From Terrimesophilobacter sp038243605 (lineage in GTDB: Bacteria > Actinomycetota > Actinomycetes > Actinomycetales > Microbacteriaceae), in assembly GCA_038243605.1 (NCBI GenBank), contig JBBSQX010000017.1, positions 14,374 to 78,373 on the forward strand: a stretch of 64,000 bases of DNA. Reading direction: 5' to 3'. Position 1 is the stretch's first letter, and every line of letters begins with the position of its first letter. Under the pieces are notes generated by a model, which saw nothing but the letters and a program-made list of their open reading frames with translations, had not been told where the DNA came from and did not search any database. A program made the translations under genes and the position numbers. Shown here piece by piece: positions 8,852-17,472 of the stretch.

Positions 8852-10602
8852 GGTGCCCCCCCGAGTGCGTCTCGCACGTCATCAACCGTCAAAAACGTGA
8901 GCGGCCGTAAAATTCTGGACACCTGCGGGGCGAACGTGGCACTGGCGGTCAGCACGATGCGTGCTGGCCCATCCGTAATGATCTCGCCCTCAGAGAGCAC
9001 GACGACCCTGTCGGCGATGCGCGCCACAAACTCCACATCGTGGCTGGAGAGAAACACCGCGGCACCTCGTTCGGCGTGCTCGGCGAGCACAGCGCTGAGG
9101 CGCTTTTTCGCGGTGTAGTCGAGGCCGCGCGTTGGTTCATCCAGCAAGATTACGGCGGGTTTCCCAACGAGTTGCAGCGCCAAAACGAGGGCTAGGCGCT
9201 GACCCTCAGAGTGGTCGCGGGGGTGTGTGGTTCTCGAAACCCCGGGGGAGAGGCGCTCGAAAATGGCGGATGTCGCACCCTGATCTGCGCCAGCCGCGCG
9301 ATCCGATTCCTGGCATTCTGCCGCGACGGAGTCGAGGTACAGCAGGTCAGATGGTCGTTGTGGCACAAGCACAATGTGCTGGATTGCCTCGTCGGGTGAG
9401 AGCGTTGCCGGGTCGAGCCCACTTACGTGCACGGTTCCGCCGGATCGCAGCCCAGATCCTTGTAGCGCCCACAGCAGCGACGATTTGCCCGATCCGTTGC
9501 GACCCATGAGCGCGGTGATCTCGCCTGGGTTCACGGTGAGGCTGACGCCATCGACAGCGATCACGCGGCCGTAATGAACACTGAGGTTCACGGCACGCAG
9601 ATTCTCGGAACGCGGGGAATCAATGGAGCGTGCGTCGGCGCTGCGGGTCGTCGCGTGTTCGGAGTTCGCCGGGGTGCTTTCCTCACCCAGGCATTCGGCA
9701 GGGCGATCTGTCAGCCGATCCGTCGGCCGACCCGTTAGCCGTTCCCGCAACGGCCCAGCAACCCGTCGTGCATCGCGGATGGACAGAGGCAGTGGCTGCC
9801 ACCCCGCAAGCCTGCCGAGTTCAATGATGGGGGGCGCGACGAGGCTCGACTCCATCATCGCGGCGGGCGAGCCGTAGCGTGCAGACCCGTAGCGTGCAGA
9901 CCCGCAGCGTGCAGACCCGCAGTGCGCAGTGCCGCAGTGCGCAGTGCCATCACCTTCAAGCAGCACCACGGAATCCGCGTACTGAATCACCCGCTCGAGG
10001 CGGTGCTCGGCGAGCAGAACGGTCACACCGAGGTCATGAACGAGGCGCAGTAGCGCAGCGAGCACTTCTTCTGCTGCGCTCGGGTCGAGAGCAGAGGTGG
10101 GCTCATCGAGAACAAGCACCCGTGGTTGAGCGGTAAGTGCCGCGCCGATCGCGACCCGTTGCTGCTCGCCAGCCGAAAGCGCAGAGAGCGAACGATGGCG
10201 GATTCGATCGAGCCCGAGAAGATCGATCACTTCTTCGACGCGTTGACGCATGATGGGCGCCGGGATGCCGAGCTGCTCCATGCTGTACGCGAGTTCGTCA
10301 TCCACGCGGTCGGTCACAAAGCCGGCGACCGGATCCTGCCCGACGACGCCCACGATTCCGGCGAGATCTCGCGGCGGGTTTGTGCGGGTGTCGAGCCCGC
10401 CGACCGTGACGGTGCCGGACAGATTGCCGCCGGTGAAGTGCGGGGCGAGCCCGTTCACCAACTGCAGCAAAGTGGATTTGCCCGAGCCGGTCTCTCCAAC
10501 GATGAGGCACATCTCGCCTTCGGGGATCGTGAGCGTCACATCGGTCAGAACGGCGGCTGCCGCGCCGGCATAGCGAAACGTCACACGATCGAGAGAGATC
10601 AT
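8848..10602 (-). CDS. Fused double ATPase (A-A) of an ECF transporter
   Basis: A 584-residue protein with two complete ABC ATPase domains. The first has Walker A GETGSGKST and signature LSAGEQQRVAIGAAL with Walker B VLVLDEPTSALD. The second has Walker A GRNGSGKSS and Walker B VILLDEPTRGLD, but its signature is degenerate (HSEGQRLALVL in place of LSGGQ). The domains are joined by a linker that carries five 5-residue repeats containing Cys/Tyr-Gly-Ser units. I chose the ATG at 10602, which has GGAGG 5 bases upstream and overlaps the T-subunit stop (ATGA). The pair powers the T/S module. Confidence 0.9.
   Translation of the reverse strand: MISLDRVTFRYAGAAAAVLTDVTLTIPEGEMCLIVGETGSGKSTLLQLVNGLAPHFTGGNLSGTVTVGGLDTRTNPPRDLAGIVGVVGQDPVAGFVTDRVDDELAYSMEQLGIPAPIMRQRVEEVIDLLGLDRIRHRSLSALSAGEQQRVAIGAALTAQPRVLVLDEPTSALDPSAAEEVLAALLRLVHDLGVTVLLAEHRLERVIQYADSVVLLEGDGTAHCGTAHCGSARCGSARYGSARYGSPAAMMESSLVAPPIIELGRLAGWQPLPLSIRDARRVAGPLRERLTGRPTDRLTDRPAECLGEESTPANSEHATTRSADARSIDSPRSENLRAVNLSVHYGRVIAVDGVSLTVNPGEITALMGRNGSGKSSLLWALQGSGLRSGGTVHVSGLDPATLSPDEAIQHIVLVPQRPSDLLYLDSVAAECQESDRAAGADQGATSAIFERLSPGVSRTTHPRDHSEGQRLALVLALQLVGKPAVILLDEPTRGLDYTAKKRLSAVLAEHAERGAAVFLSSHDVEFVARIADRVVVLSEGEIITDGPARIVLTASATFAPQVSRILRPLTFLTVDDVRDALGGAP
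9872..9946. repeat. Five 15-bp tandem repeats in the ECF ATPase linker
   Basis: Five contiguous 15-bp units at 9872-9886, 9887-9901, 9902-9916, 9917-9931 and 9932-9946. The first two are identical, the third differs at one base, and the last two are identical to each other. They are in frame with the minus-strand ATPase and add repeats such as SARYG and TAHCG to the region after the first ATPase domain. Confidence 0.9.
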
Positions 10603-11735
10603 CGCGCCCTCCCGATACTCGCGGGAATGACGGCGAGTATTCCGCACACCGCGAACGTGATCGACCAACCGGATGCTGCGGCGACAGAACTTGCACCAAA
10701 ACCAGTGCCAGCAGCACCCAGCAGCGGCATCACGAGCACGACCCCAGCAATTGCCACACCGCAGGTCGCCACAAGGCTCTCGCGAACGCGCCACACGTCT
10801 GGCCGATATCGTGTCGTCGCGACACGGCGTGACGCAATAATCGAGCCGGTGATTGCCGCGGCGCCACCGAAGGCAAGCAACGGCACGGCGAGCCAGCGAG
10901 GGCCCGTGCCATCCAGCAGTGCATAGGTGCCGATAGCTGCGCCAAGAAGCGCGCTCAGCAGCAGTGCGAGAACGACGCGGCTGCTTCCGCGATGCACGCG
11001 TGCATAGCCGCGGGAGTCCATAGAAGCGGCACGCGCGATGGATCGCTCAAGCGCATCCTGCAACACTGGCAGCGTTGTGGCCGCCACAGCCTTTCGCCCG
11101 CGCAACACCCGCCCGCGCAGAGCCTGAGCTTTGCGCACCCGCTGCCACGACTCAACGAGTTGCGGTGCGACCGTCATCGCAATCACGGCAGGGGTGCCTA
11201 GCACGTGTAGCGACGCCGGCAAGCTTCGCAGGGTGCGTTGAGGGTTGGTCAGCGCAACGGCGGCACCGAAACAGAGCAGCAGTGCGGCAAGGGCAAGCCC
11301 CGCAGAGATCGCTGCGAGTAGACCGGATATCGTCACAGGGCCGAGCAGTGCGATGCCGGCAGCCCACTCCGGCAAGGGGATGCTGGGCAGCGGAAGCAGA
11401 ACATCCGTGCCCGTCTTGAGGCCCACGAGCACGTAAAACACCACGCGCAGAGCAACGACGCTCGCCGCGAGGGCCAGGTAGGCGGGAAACGCGCGAGAGA
11501 ACGCAGACGGTTGGTGACACACTGCTACCACCACCACGATCGCGGCAATCAGAATCGCACTCGAGACCAACCCGGGTGAGCGTGTCGTTGCGAGGGCGAT
11601 TCCGAGCGCCCACACCCACCACGCCACCGGATGCAGCGTGCGCAAAGATTTGCCGCGCGCGACACCCTGCTCCGACCCGAGATCGCTCGCGATGGTGTCG
11701 GAGTGAGGCGTCGTGCGCGCGGCAGAGGTCAGCAC
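10599..11735 (-). CDS. ECF transporter T component (CbiQ-like)
   Basis: A 378-residue membrane protein of the CbiQ/EcfT family. N-terminal helices (HPVAWWVWALGIALATT and on) are followed by the cytoplasmic coupling helices. These contain the typical Ala-Arg-Gly motifs, seen here as RKAQALRGRVLRG and ARAASMDSRGYAR, which dock on the ATPases. The C-terminal third has further helices beyond the usual core, so the protein is longer than a minimal EcfT. It starts with GTG three bases after the upstream surface-protein stop and overlaps the ATPase start. It is the scaffold that couples ATP hydrolysis to S-subunit toppling. Confidence 0.85.
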   Translation of the reverse strand: MLTSAARTTPHSDTIASDLGSEQGVARGKSLRTLHPVAWWVWALGIALATTRSPGLVSSAILIAAIVVVVAVCHQPSAFSRAFPAYLALAASVVALRVVFYVLVGLKTGTDVLLPLPSIPLPEWAAGIALLGPVTISGLLAAISAGLALAALLLCFGAAVALTNPQRTLRSLPASLHVLGTPAVIAMTVAPQLVESWQRVRKAQALRGRVLRGRKAVAATTLPVLQDALERSIARAASMDSRGYARVHRGSSRVVLALLLSALLGAAIGTYALLDGTGPRWLAVPLLAFGGAAAITGSIIASRRVATTRYRPDVWRVRESLVATCGVAIAGVVLVMPLLGAAGTGFGASSVAAASGWSITFAVCGILAVIPASIGRAR

Positions 11736-11737
11736 AT

Positions 11738-12538
11738 TCAGTCTCGCGACCCGCTCGCGTCGCGACGCTTGCGCACCATGAAGAACACCAGGAGCGCAAT
11801 GATGAGCGCCAAGAACCCTACGGCCGTCGCGGCGAGCACCACCGTCTGGTCAGACTGTTGGTCGGCGAGAGTGGATGTCGTGACCGCCTCATCGTTGCCG
11901 GGGGTGGCCTCCGGCGTGTCCGTGGCATCCGGCGTCGAGGGGCTGAGAGCCGCGGCGACCTCGGAGGGGGCGAGACCGGGAGGGGTGGTTCCGTCGTTGT
12001 ACCGCCATCCTTCGATAGCGCCCGCTGCGGGCGTGCTGGAGTCCGCGCCCACCTCGTAGCTTGTCCATTGACCGGCGGGGCTGGCGTTCCAATAAGACCA
12101 GAAGTTGCCATCGAACGTTTCGGGGCACGGATCAGGCATCGAGTTGATGGCGCACAGGAACCCTTGCTGTGAGTCGGCGGCGGTGAATCCGGCAGCCAGC
12201 AGCGCGGTGCGGCCAGACTCTTGCTCACCTTGCGCGCAAACCACGTTAAGTTCGCCGCCAATGTCGGTGAAGTCCACCACCACTGTCACGCCGTCGCACG
12301 CACTGTCGGCGGCGACCGCGGCAGTATTATCGGTGAGCCCGGCGAACGCCACGGACCCACCGATGAGAGCGATGGCAGCGAGTATCCGGAGCCCGATTCG
12401 ACCCGTGCGCACGAACGCTGCGCCCCGGCGAGAGGCATCCTGCGCGGCGAGAGGCTGCGCGGCGAGAGAGTGCACGGCCAGAGACCGGGTGTCGAGTGAC
12501 CCGGTGTCGAGTGACTGGGTGTCGAGTGGCTGAGTCAT
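11738..12538 (-). CDS. Membrane-anchored surface protein with transcobalamin-like (DUF4430-type) domain
   Basis: A 266-residue exported protein, first gene after the cobalamin riboswitch. A repetitive Ser/Leu/Asp leader (about 1-40) precedes a hydrophobic export segment (LRILAAIALIGGSVAFAG). The extracellular part has paired Cys (ACDGV, VVCAQG, LCAIN, DPCPE) and an aromatic motif (NFWSYWNASP, then GAIEGWRYN). This motif resembles the C-terminal domain of human intrinsic factor/transcobalamin and bacterial DUF4430 proteins. A Thr/Pro linker and a C-terminal helix plus Arg/Lys tail (VGFLALIIALLVFFMVRKRR) anchor it. I started at the ATG at 12538 because AGGAAAGG lies upstream. A role in capturing B12 for the ECF transporter is inferred. 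Confidence 0.72.
   Translation of the reverse strand: MTQPLDTQSLDTGSLDTRSLAVHSLAAQPLAAQDASRRGAAFVRTGRIGLRILAAIALIGGSVAFAGLTDNTAAVAADSACDGVTVVVDFTDIGGELNVVCAQGEQESGRTALLAAGFTAADSQQGFLCAINSMPDPCPETFDGNFWSYWNASPAGQWTSYEVGADSSTPAAGAIEGWRYNDGTTPPGLAPSEVAAALSPSTPDATDTPEATPGNDEAVTTSTLADQQSDQTVVLAATAVGFLALIIALLVFFMVRKRRDASGSRD
12490..12534. repeat. Three 15-bp tandem repeats at the start of the surface-protein gene
   Basis: Units at 12490-12504, 12505-12519 and 12520-12534 share the core GTGTCGAGTG and differ only at their ends. On the coding minus strand they encode repeated SLDT pentads right after the start codon. More degenerate copies extend toward 12430. Confidence 0.85.
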
Positions 12539-12649
12539 GGCGGGCCTTTCCTGAGTGGCCGCGCGACCAGTCCGCATCCTGTGCCCAACGAAACTGAGAT
12601 TTCGCGGGAGAGGCTTCGGACTCCGTCTCGCAGACCACGGCGATCAAGA

Positions 12650-12755
12650 GTTGTTGTGCGCTCCCATGGCAGGTTTTCCGGCTTGACGGCGGGGCCGTCT
12701 CACGGTTGCGGGTCAGCACCGGTATTTCACCGGTTTCCCCTCCGCGGGAGTTGTG
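12650..12755 (-). ncRNA. Cobalamin (adenosylcobalamin-type) riboswitch
   Basis: Read on the minus strand, the leader contains GGAAACCGGTGAAATACCGG, followed by CTGACCCGCAACCGTGAGAC and, after a GC-rich arm, the B12 box segment AAGCCGGAAAACCTGCC (about 12669-12685 on the plus strand). This order and these conserved blocks match the cobalamin riboswitch consensus. It sits 110-210 bp upstream of the surface-protein start at 12538 and points to it. It should therefore switch off the surface-protein/ECF operon when cobalamin is abundant. The outer boundaries are approximate. Confidence 0.92.
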
Positions 12756-12781
12756 ACACCCTAATTAAGGGTGACAACTCC
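12747..12781. promoter_or_regulatory. Long interrupted inverted repeat between B12 operon and pduO
   Basis: GGAGTTGT (12747-12754) pairs with ACAACTCC (12774-12781), and CACCCT (12757-12762) pairs with AGGGTG (12768-12773). This leaves a 2-base bulge and an AT-rich centre. A further CACCCTA copy follows at 12781-12787. It lies between the riboswitch leader and the divergent cobalamin adenosyltransferase gene, so it could be a shared operator. It could also be the first stem of the riboswitch transcript. Confidence 0.5.
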
Positions 12782-12815
12782 ACCCTAGTGTTGAGTTCAG
12801 ACGGAGGCTATGGAC

Positions 12816-13382
12816 ATGGCTCGTGTTTATACGAAGACCGGCGATGATGGCACGACAGGGCAACTCTTTGGCGGGAGAATTCGCAAAGGTAGCGAGCTGA
12901 TGGAAGCCCTCGGTGACATCGACGAGGCCGTCTCGACGCTCGGAGTAGCTCGCGCCGAATGCGCTGCGCATCCCGCAACAGACAAGCGCATTGCCGAGAT
13001 CATTCTGCGCGTGCAGAAAGAACTGTTCATCGTCGGCGCAGACCTCTCTGTGAACCCGAAACACCGCGACCGGCTGAAGACCGGCATCTCCCTCGTGGAA
13101 GGCGAGATGGTCACTGGGCTCGAGAAGCTCATCGACGAGCTGGTGGCGGAACAGCCCCTCAAGCCCGTGTTCCTGGTGCCGGGAACAACGGCACTTGAAG
13201 CAAAGATTGACCTCGCGCGCACCGTCGTGCGCCGAGCAGAACGTCACACTCTGCGGGCGAAGGAAGCGGGGCACCCGGTGAGTGAGCATGCTCAGCAGTA
13301 CCTGAACCGACTCTCCGACCTCGTGTTTGTCTTGGCTCGGCGCGCGGTTGATGGCCTAGAGGAACCGATCAGTCATGACTGA
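12816..13382 (+). CDS. PduO-type ATP:cob(I)alamin adenosyltransferase
   Basis: A 188-residue cobalamin adenosyltransferase that converts cob(I)alamin plus ATP to adenosylcobalamin in the cytoplasm. The N-terminal nucleotide-binding motif ARVYTKTGDDGTTGQLFGG is diagnostic. The later LVPGTTALEAKIDLARTVVRRAER contains the conserved helix with the catalytic Arg residues. I chose the ATG at 12816 (GGAGG 8 bases upstream) rather than the ATG at 12810, which is only 2 bases from that site. It is divergent from the riboswitch-controlled B12 transporter operon, so import and activation of B12 are encoded side by side. Confidence 0.95.
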   Translation: MARVYTKTGDDGTTGQLFGGRIRKGSELMEALGDIDEAVSTLGVARAECAAHPATDKRIAEIILRVQKELFIVGADLSVNPKHRDRLKTGISLVEGEMVTGLEKLIDELVAEQPLKPVFLVPGTTALEAKIDLARTVVRRAERHTLRAKEAGHPVSEHAQQYLNRLSDLVFVLARRAVDGLEEPISHD

Positions 13383-13399
13383 AATTGCACCTCTCCGCT

Positions 13400-14719
13400 T
13401 CAGGGGCTACTTGGAGCGTGACCGCCGAAAAGCTGCTTCTGAACGGCTGAGGCACCCTCAGCGCGAAAGAACTCCCGCACCTGGCTGACTCCGTCGATAA
13501 GGGCCGTCACCTCGGCATCCGTCGTGTACACGGAGGCGCTTGCGCGAGTGGACGCCGCCACCCCTAGACGTCGGTGCAGCGGCTCAGCGCAGTGGTGGCC
13601 GACTCGCACCGCGATGCCTAGCTCATCCAAAAACTGCCCGACATCATGCGGATGCACCCCATCCACGGTGAAGCTTGCGAGCCCCACCCGAGCCTCGCCA
13701 GGTGGAGGACCAAGCAACCGGATGCCGTCAATCGACGCAAGGCCGCGCGCGAGCGCCTGCCCAAGCTGCGCGTCGCGCTCGTGCACTGAATCCATGCCGA
13801 GGCCATCAAGGTAGTCGACAGCGGCGGCAAGCCCTACGGCTTGAGCGACCGGCTGCGTGCCAGCTTCGAAGCGCGCGGGGGAGGGCAAGTATTCGGCCTG
13901 CTCCATCGTGACACTCGTGATCATGGAGCCACCCGTGAGGAACGGCGGCATCGCATCGAGCAGTTCGCCTCGGCCGTAGAGCACGCCGATTCCGAGTGGG
14001 CCCAGCATTTTGTGGCCACTGATGACAGCAAAATCTACGTCGAGAGCGGCGAAGTTCAGTGACATATGTGGTGCCGATTGGCAGGCATCCAGCACGACGA
14101 GCGCGCCGACGGCCCGCGCGCGAGCGACGAGTTCTGCCACCGGGTTGATCGCGCCGATCACGTTGGAGACGTGGGCGAAGGCCAGAATCTTTGTGCGCTC
14201 GCCGATCACCTCGCGGGCCTGATCCATGCGAAGTCGGCCATCGTCATCAACACCGATGTACCGAAGGGTTGCGCCGGTGCGTGCCGCAAGTTCTTGCCAC
14301 GGGATGAGGTTCGCGTGGTGCTCGAGCTCGGTGACGACGATCTCGTCACCCTTCGTGAGCCTGAACCGCTCAGTGCCCGCTCTTCCTTGGCCGATGCTCG
14401 CATTAGAGAACGAGTAGGCGAGCAGGTTGAGCGCGGCCGTGGCGTTGCTCGTCCACACGATCTCGTTCGGCTTCGCGCCAACGAACGTCGCAACACGATC
14501 GCGAGCGGATTCGAAAGCTTCGGTGGCCTCACCGGCCAGAGTGTGAGCCCCGCGGTGCACTGCCGCGTTGTGTGTTTCGTAGAATCGACGCTCTGCGTCG
14601 AGCACCTGCAGTGGCTTGTGGCTCGTCGCGCCGGAGTCCAGATAGTTGAGCGGCACGCCATTAACTTCTTGGGACAGCACGGGAAAATCCGCACGGAGTC
14701 GTTCAATATCCAGCGGCAT
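13400..14719 (-). CDS. sufS: SufS-type cysteine desulfurase
   Basis: A 439-residue PLP enzyme that takes sulfur from cysteine for Fe-S cluster assembly. The PLP lysine lies in VISGHKMLGPLGIGVLYG. The N-terminal LNYLDSGATSHKP and the class-V motif TSNATAALNLLA are present. The persulfide-forming cysteine is in RVGHHCAEPLHRRLG. The C-terminal 20 residues are a non-conserved tail. It lies 10 bases after sufU, its sulfur-acceptor partner, on the same strand. The sufBCD genes are not in the window. It converges with the adenosyltransferase gene 17 bases away. Confidence 0.95.
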   Translation of the reverse strand: MPLDIERLRADFPVLSQEVNGVPLNYLDSGATSHKPLQVLDAERRFYETHNAAVHRGAHTLAGEATEAFESARDRVATFVGAKPNEIVWTSNATAALNLLAYSFSNASIGQGRAGTERFRLTKGDEIVVTELEHHANLIPWQELAARTGATLRYIGVDDDGRLRMDQAREVIGERTKILAFAHVSNVIGAINPVAELVARARAVGALVVLDACQSAPHMSLNFAALDVDFAVISGHKMLGPLGIGVLYGRGELLDAMPPFLTGGSMITSVTMEQAEYLPSPARFEAGTQPVAQAVGLAAAVDYLDGLGMDSVHERDAQLGQALARGLASIDGIRLLGPPPGEARVGLASFTVDGVHPHDVGQFLDELGIAVRVGHHCAEPLHRRLGVAASTRASASVYTTDAEVTALIDGVSQVREFFRAEGASAVQKQLFGGHAPSSP

Positions 14720-14729
14720 GGTTTTGGGC

Positions 14730-15236
14730 CTACCTTGAGCTTCTTGACGGAATGGTGCGTGAGCCAGTGTCGGTCTGAGCCTGTGGCGGCGCCCAGTCAG
14801 GCAGCTGGCCTAGCGCAACTTCGAGAGCGACCCATGCGAGCATTGCGCAGTTGACTCGCGGCGGATACTTTGAAACGCCACTCAGCGAAATAGCATCCCC
14901 AAGGAGTTCTTCTGACCCCTCATCTTTTCCGCGGGAGTGAAGCATCGTGCGAAACGCAGCCACGATGTCAGAAATCTGCGCTGCCGTGGCGCCCGCAGCC
15001 AGGTCACTCAGCATGGAGGCGGATGCCTGCGAGATGGAGCAGCCTTGACCATCCCAGGTCACAGCGTCGATGACACCGTCGCCCACGTGCACGTGCAGGG
15101 TGAGTTCGTCACCGCAGCTGCGGTTACGCTGGTGCGATTCGGCGCTGGGGTTCTCGCGCAGTCCAAAGCCGTGGCGTTCCCGGGAGTGATCGATCAGAAG
15201 TTCCTGATAGAGATTACGAAAGTCGTCGAGAGCCAC
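14730..15236 (-). CDS. sufU: SufU-type zinc-dependent sulfur acceptor / scaffold
   Basis: A 168-residue IscU/SufU-like protein. The three metal-binding cysteines are visible in NRSCGDELTL, WDGQGCSISQASASM and YPPRVNCAMLAW, and the insert between the second and third is SufU-like. The C-terminal Pro/Thr/Ser tail is variable. In Gram-positives SufU binds zinc and accepts sulfur from SufS. The gene starts with a GTG with poor ribosome binding site support. It heads the two-gene sufU-sufS unit. Together they support the many Fe-S enzymes in the window (NarG/H, MoaA, aconitase). Confidence 0.92.
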   Translation of the reverse strand: MALDDFRNLYQELLIDHSRERHGFGLRENPSAESHQRNRSCGDELTLHVHVGDGVIDAVTWDGQGCSISQASASMLSDLAAGATAAQISDIVAAFRTMLHSRGKDEGSEELLGDAISLSGVSKYPPRVNCAMLAWVALEVALGQLPDWAPPQAQTDTGSRTIPSRSSR

Positions 15237-15310
15237 CCATCTAGCTTAGGTCGCGCGCGGAAACGGCGTTGATAACTGCAGTATTCAGCGGTGGCGCTCT
15301 GTTGCGGTCG

Positions 15311-16045
15311 TTAGAAGCTGATGACTTGCCCTACCGTGGTGCCGCCGTCGACGACGAACTCTGTGCCGGTCGAGAAGGTGGCGTCAGCGACGAGGTACAA
15401 GATGAGTTTGGCGACCTCGTCGGCCTCTCCGATTCGTGGGATCGGCTGCGTCGCGAACATTTCGCCGCTCTCCATTCCGGCCGTCATGGGGGTGCGGATG
15501 CCGCCAGGGTGCACAGAGACGACGCGAATGTTGTCGTGCCCGAGGTCGAGCGCTGCCGCCTTCGTGAGCCCGCGTACTCCCCACTTGCTTGAGACGTATG
15601 CAGCCATGTTTGAGTACGCCGTGATCCCGGCTGTGGACGACACGTTGATGATCACTCCGCCGCCGGCTGCCTTCATAGATTCCGCCACCGCGCGGATGCC
15701 CAGGAACGGGCCCGTGAGGTTGATCCCCATGACGCGATTCCATTCCGCGAGGTCGGTTGAGGTCACCGATGCGATGGTAAGTATCCCTGCGTTGTTCACC
15801 AGGATGTCAATGTTGCCGTGCGTGGCAACCACGTCGGCGACCAGCGTGCGCCAGTTCTCTTCGTCAGACACATCAAGGTGATGGTAGGTACCTCCGATGG
15901 CCTCGGCAACCGCCGTGCCCTCTTTGTCGACGATGTCGGCCACAATGACGTGTGCGCCCTCGCTCGCGAGGATTGCGGCATCCGCAGCGCCCATTCCCAT
16001 TGCCGCACCGGTGACGATCGCGACTTTTCCATCCAGCTTGCCCAT
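15311..16045 (-). CDS. Short-chain dehydrogenase/reductase
   Basis: A 244-residue classical SDR. The cofactor motif is VTGAAMGMGAADAAI at the N-terminus, followed by NNAG at about residue 86. The catalytic Ser lies in INVSSTAG and the Tyr-x3-Lys in AAYVSSKWGVRG. The PGGIRTPM segment and the C-terminal DGG motif are also present. The Asp after the second beta strand (VADIVDKEG) favours NAD over NADP. Overall it resembles the 3-alpha/20-beta-hydroxysteroid dehydrogenase-like group, but the substrate is unknown. The ATG at 16045 has AAGGAG 6 bases upstream. It follows narK by 59 bp on the same strand. Confidence 0.92.
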   Translation of the reverse strand: MGKLDGKVAIVTGAAMGMGAADAAILASEGAHVIVADIVDKEGTAVAEAIGGTYHHLDVSDEENWRTLVADVVATHGNIDILVNNAGILTIASVTSTDLAEWNRVMGINLTGPFLGIRAVAESMKAAGGGVIINVSSTAGITAYSNMAAYVSSKWGVRGLTKAAALDLGHDNIRVVSVHPGGIRTPMTAGMESGEMFATQPIPRIGEADEVAKLILYLVADATFSTGTEFVVDGGTTVGQVISF

Positions 16046-16104
16046 GGGGTTCTCCTTCGCGCAGCAAACACTGCGCCTTACTTTCGGCCGGTCGCGGGGT
16101 GCGG

Positions 16105-17445
16105 CTAGCTCGGCATTGGGGCGTTCGGGCGTGCGTAGTACCACCAGGCGAGACCGGTGCAGAACGCACACCACACGGCACATCCGACGAAGAACGCGAA
16201 TGGAGCCATCACCGAGAGTGACATTCCGACGAGGAAGGGGCCGAAGGCACCAATTGCCGCTGTCCAGCCGATCGCTCCACCCGCCTGCCGCGGTGGGAAG
16301 ATCATCGGCATCTGCTTGAACGTACCGGCGTTCGCGAAACCGGAGAAGAAGAAGATGATGGTCATACCCGTGAAGAAGCCGTAGAAGTCATTGATCGTTG
16401 TGGGGTTCAGGAAGAACAGGGCAACGATGGTTCCCGCCGTCATGCCAAGCCCGCCAACGAAGGTGAACTTCGCGCCGCCACCGACCTTGTCGCACAGCGG
16501 CCCGACGATAGCGCGCACGAGCGCACCAAGCATGGGGCCGATCCACGCCCACGTGAGTGGATTTGGGGCAGCAGCGCCCAACGTATCTGAGCCAAACGTG
16601 TTCAGGATGAGCAGCCCAGTCTGTGCCGCTAGACCGCTAAACGCACCAAACGACATGAGGTAAATCGCGGTCATGATCCAGGTGTGCTTGAGGCGGAAGA
16701 TGTCGAGCTGTTGGCGAAAGTTCGCCTTCACCGGAACGCTGCGGATGACTAATATCGACAGGACGACGGCGGCCAGAACCCACGGAACCAGAACTAGTCC
16801 GCCGTTGTGGAGCCAGACCAACTTGCCTTCTGAGTCGCTCTGAGGGGTCAGAAGCGCGGTACCGAACAAACCGAAACCGACCACCCATGGCAGAAGAAGC
16901 TGCATGAGCCCAATACCGAGGTTGCCAATTCCGGCTTGGAGCCCGAGCGCTGTGCCCGCGAGTCTCTTCGGAAAGTAGTAGCTAGTCGAGGCCATGAGAC
17001 CAGAGAAGCTCCCGCCGCCAACTCCTGCTGCGAACGAGAGAGACAACAGAACCCAGAACGGGGTCGTGGTGTCTCGCGCGGCAAGCGCCCAGCCGATGAG
17101 CGGAAGCACGAGCAGCGACCCACTGAACGCCACCAGAACGCGGCTTCCCATGATGGGAGGCAGGAACATGAACACGAGACGCAGGATGCCGCCGGCGAGC
17201 CCTGGCACCGCCACAAGCCAGTAGAGCTGCTCCTTCGTGAGCAAGTCCACGCCGTCGGCCCGGATGTCGTTGAGCCGTGGCGCAATCGCACTCACGAGGA
17301 ACCACGCCGCAAACGCGAGGATCATCGTGAACGTCGTCACCGACAGGGTGCGCCACGCGAGTTTCTTATCCCACGTGGTTTCGTCTTCAGGGTTCCAGTT
17401 GGAGAGATCCGGCTTGAGGGCTGATCCTGCTACCGAGGTCATCAT
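16105..17445 (-). CDS. narK: Nitrate/nitrite transporter NarK (MFS)
   Basis: A 446-residue major-facilitator protein with about 12 helices. The nitrate signatures are visible: GVGGGSFSGLMASTSYYFP in the first half and FANAGTFKQMPMIFPPRQAG in the second, which line the substrate path in NarK/NarU/NrtB-type carriers. It lies 27 bp downstream of narI on the same strand, so it is probably part of the nitrate reductase operon. It supplies nitrate to the cytoplasm-facing NarG active site and may export nitrite. Two adjacent ATGs (17445 and 17442) share a GAAAGG site, and either could be the start. Confidence 0.93.
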   Translation of the reverse strand: MMTSVAGSALKPDLSNWNPEDETTWDKKLAWRTLSVTTFTMILAFAAWFLVSAIAPRLNDIRADGVDLLTKEQLYWLVAVPGLAGGILRLVFMFLPPIMGSRVLVAFSGSLLVLPLIGWALAARDTTTPFWVLLSLSFAAGVGGGSFSGLMASTSYYFPKRLAGTALGLQAGIGNLGIGLMQLLLPWVVGFGLFGTALLTPQSDSEGKLVWLHNGGLVLVPWVLAAVVLSILVIRSVPVKANFRQQLDIFRLKHTWIMTAIYLMSFGAFSGLAAQTGLLILNTFGSDTLGAAAPNPLTWAWIGPMLGALVRAIVGPLCDKVGGGAKFTFVGGLGMTAGTIVALFFLNPTTINDFYGFFTGMTIIFFFSGFANAGTFKQMPMIFPPRQAGGAIGWTAAIGAFGPFLVGMSLSVMAPFAFFVGCAVWCAFCTGLAWWYYARPNAPMPS

Positions 17446-17472
17446 GGGCCTTTCGTGGTGAAGGTGGTTGAG

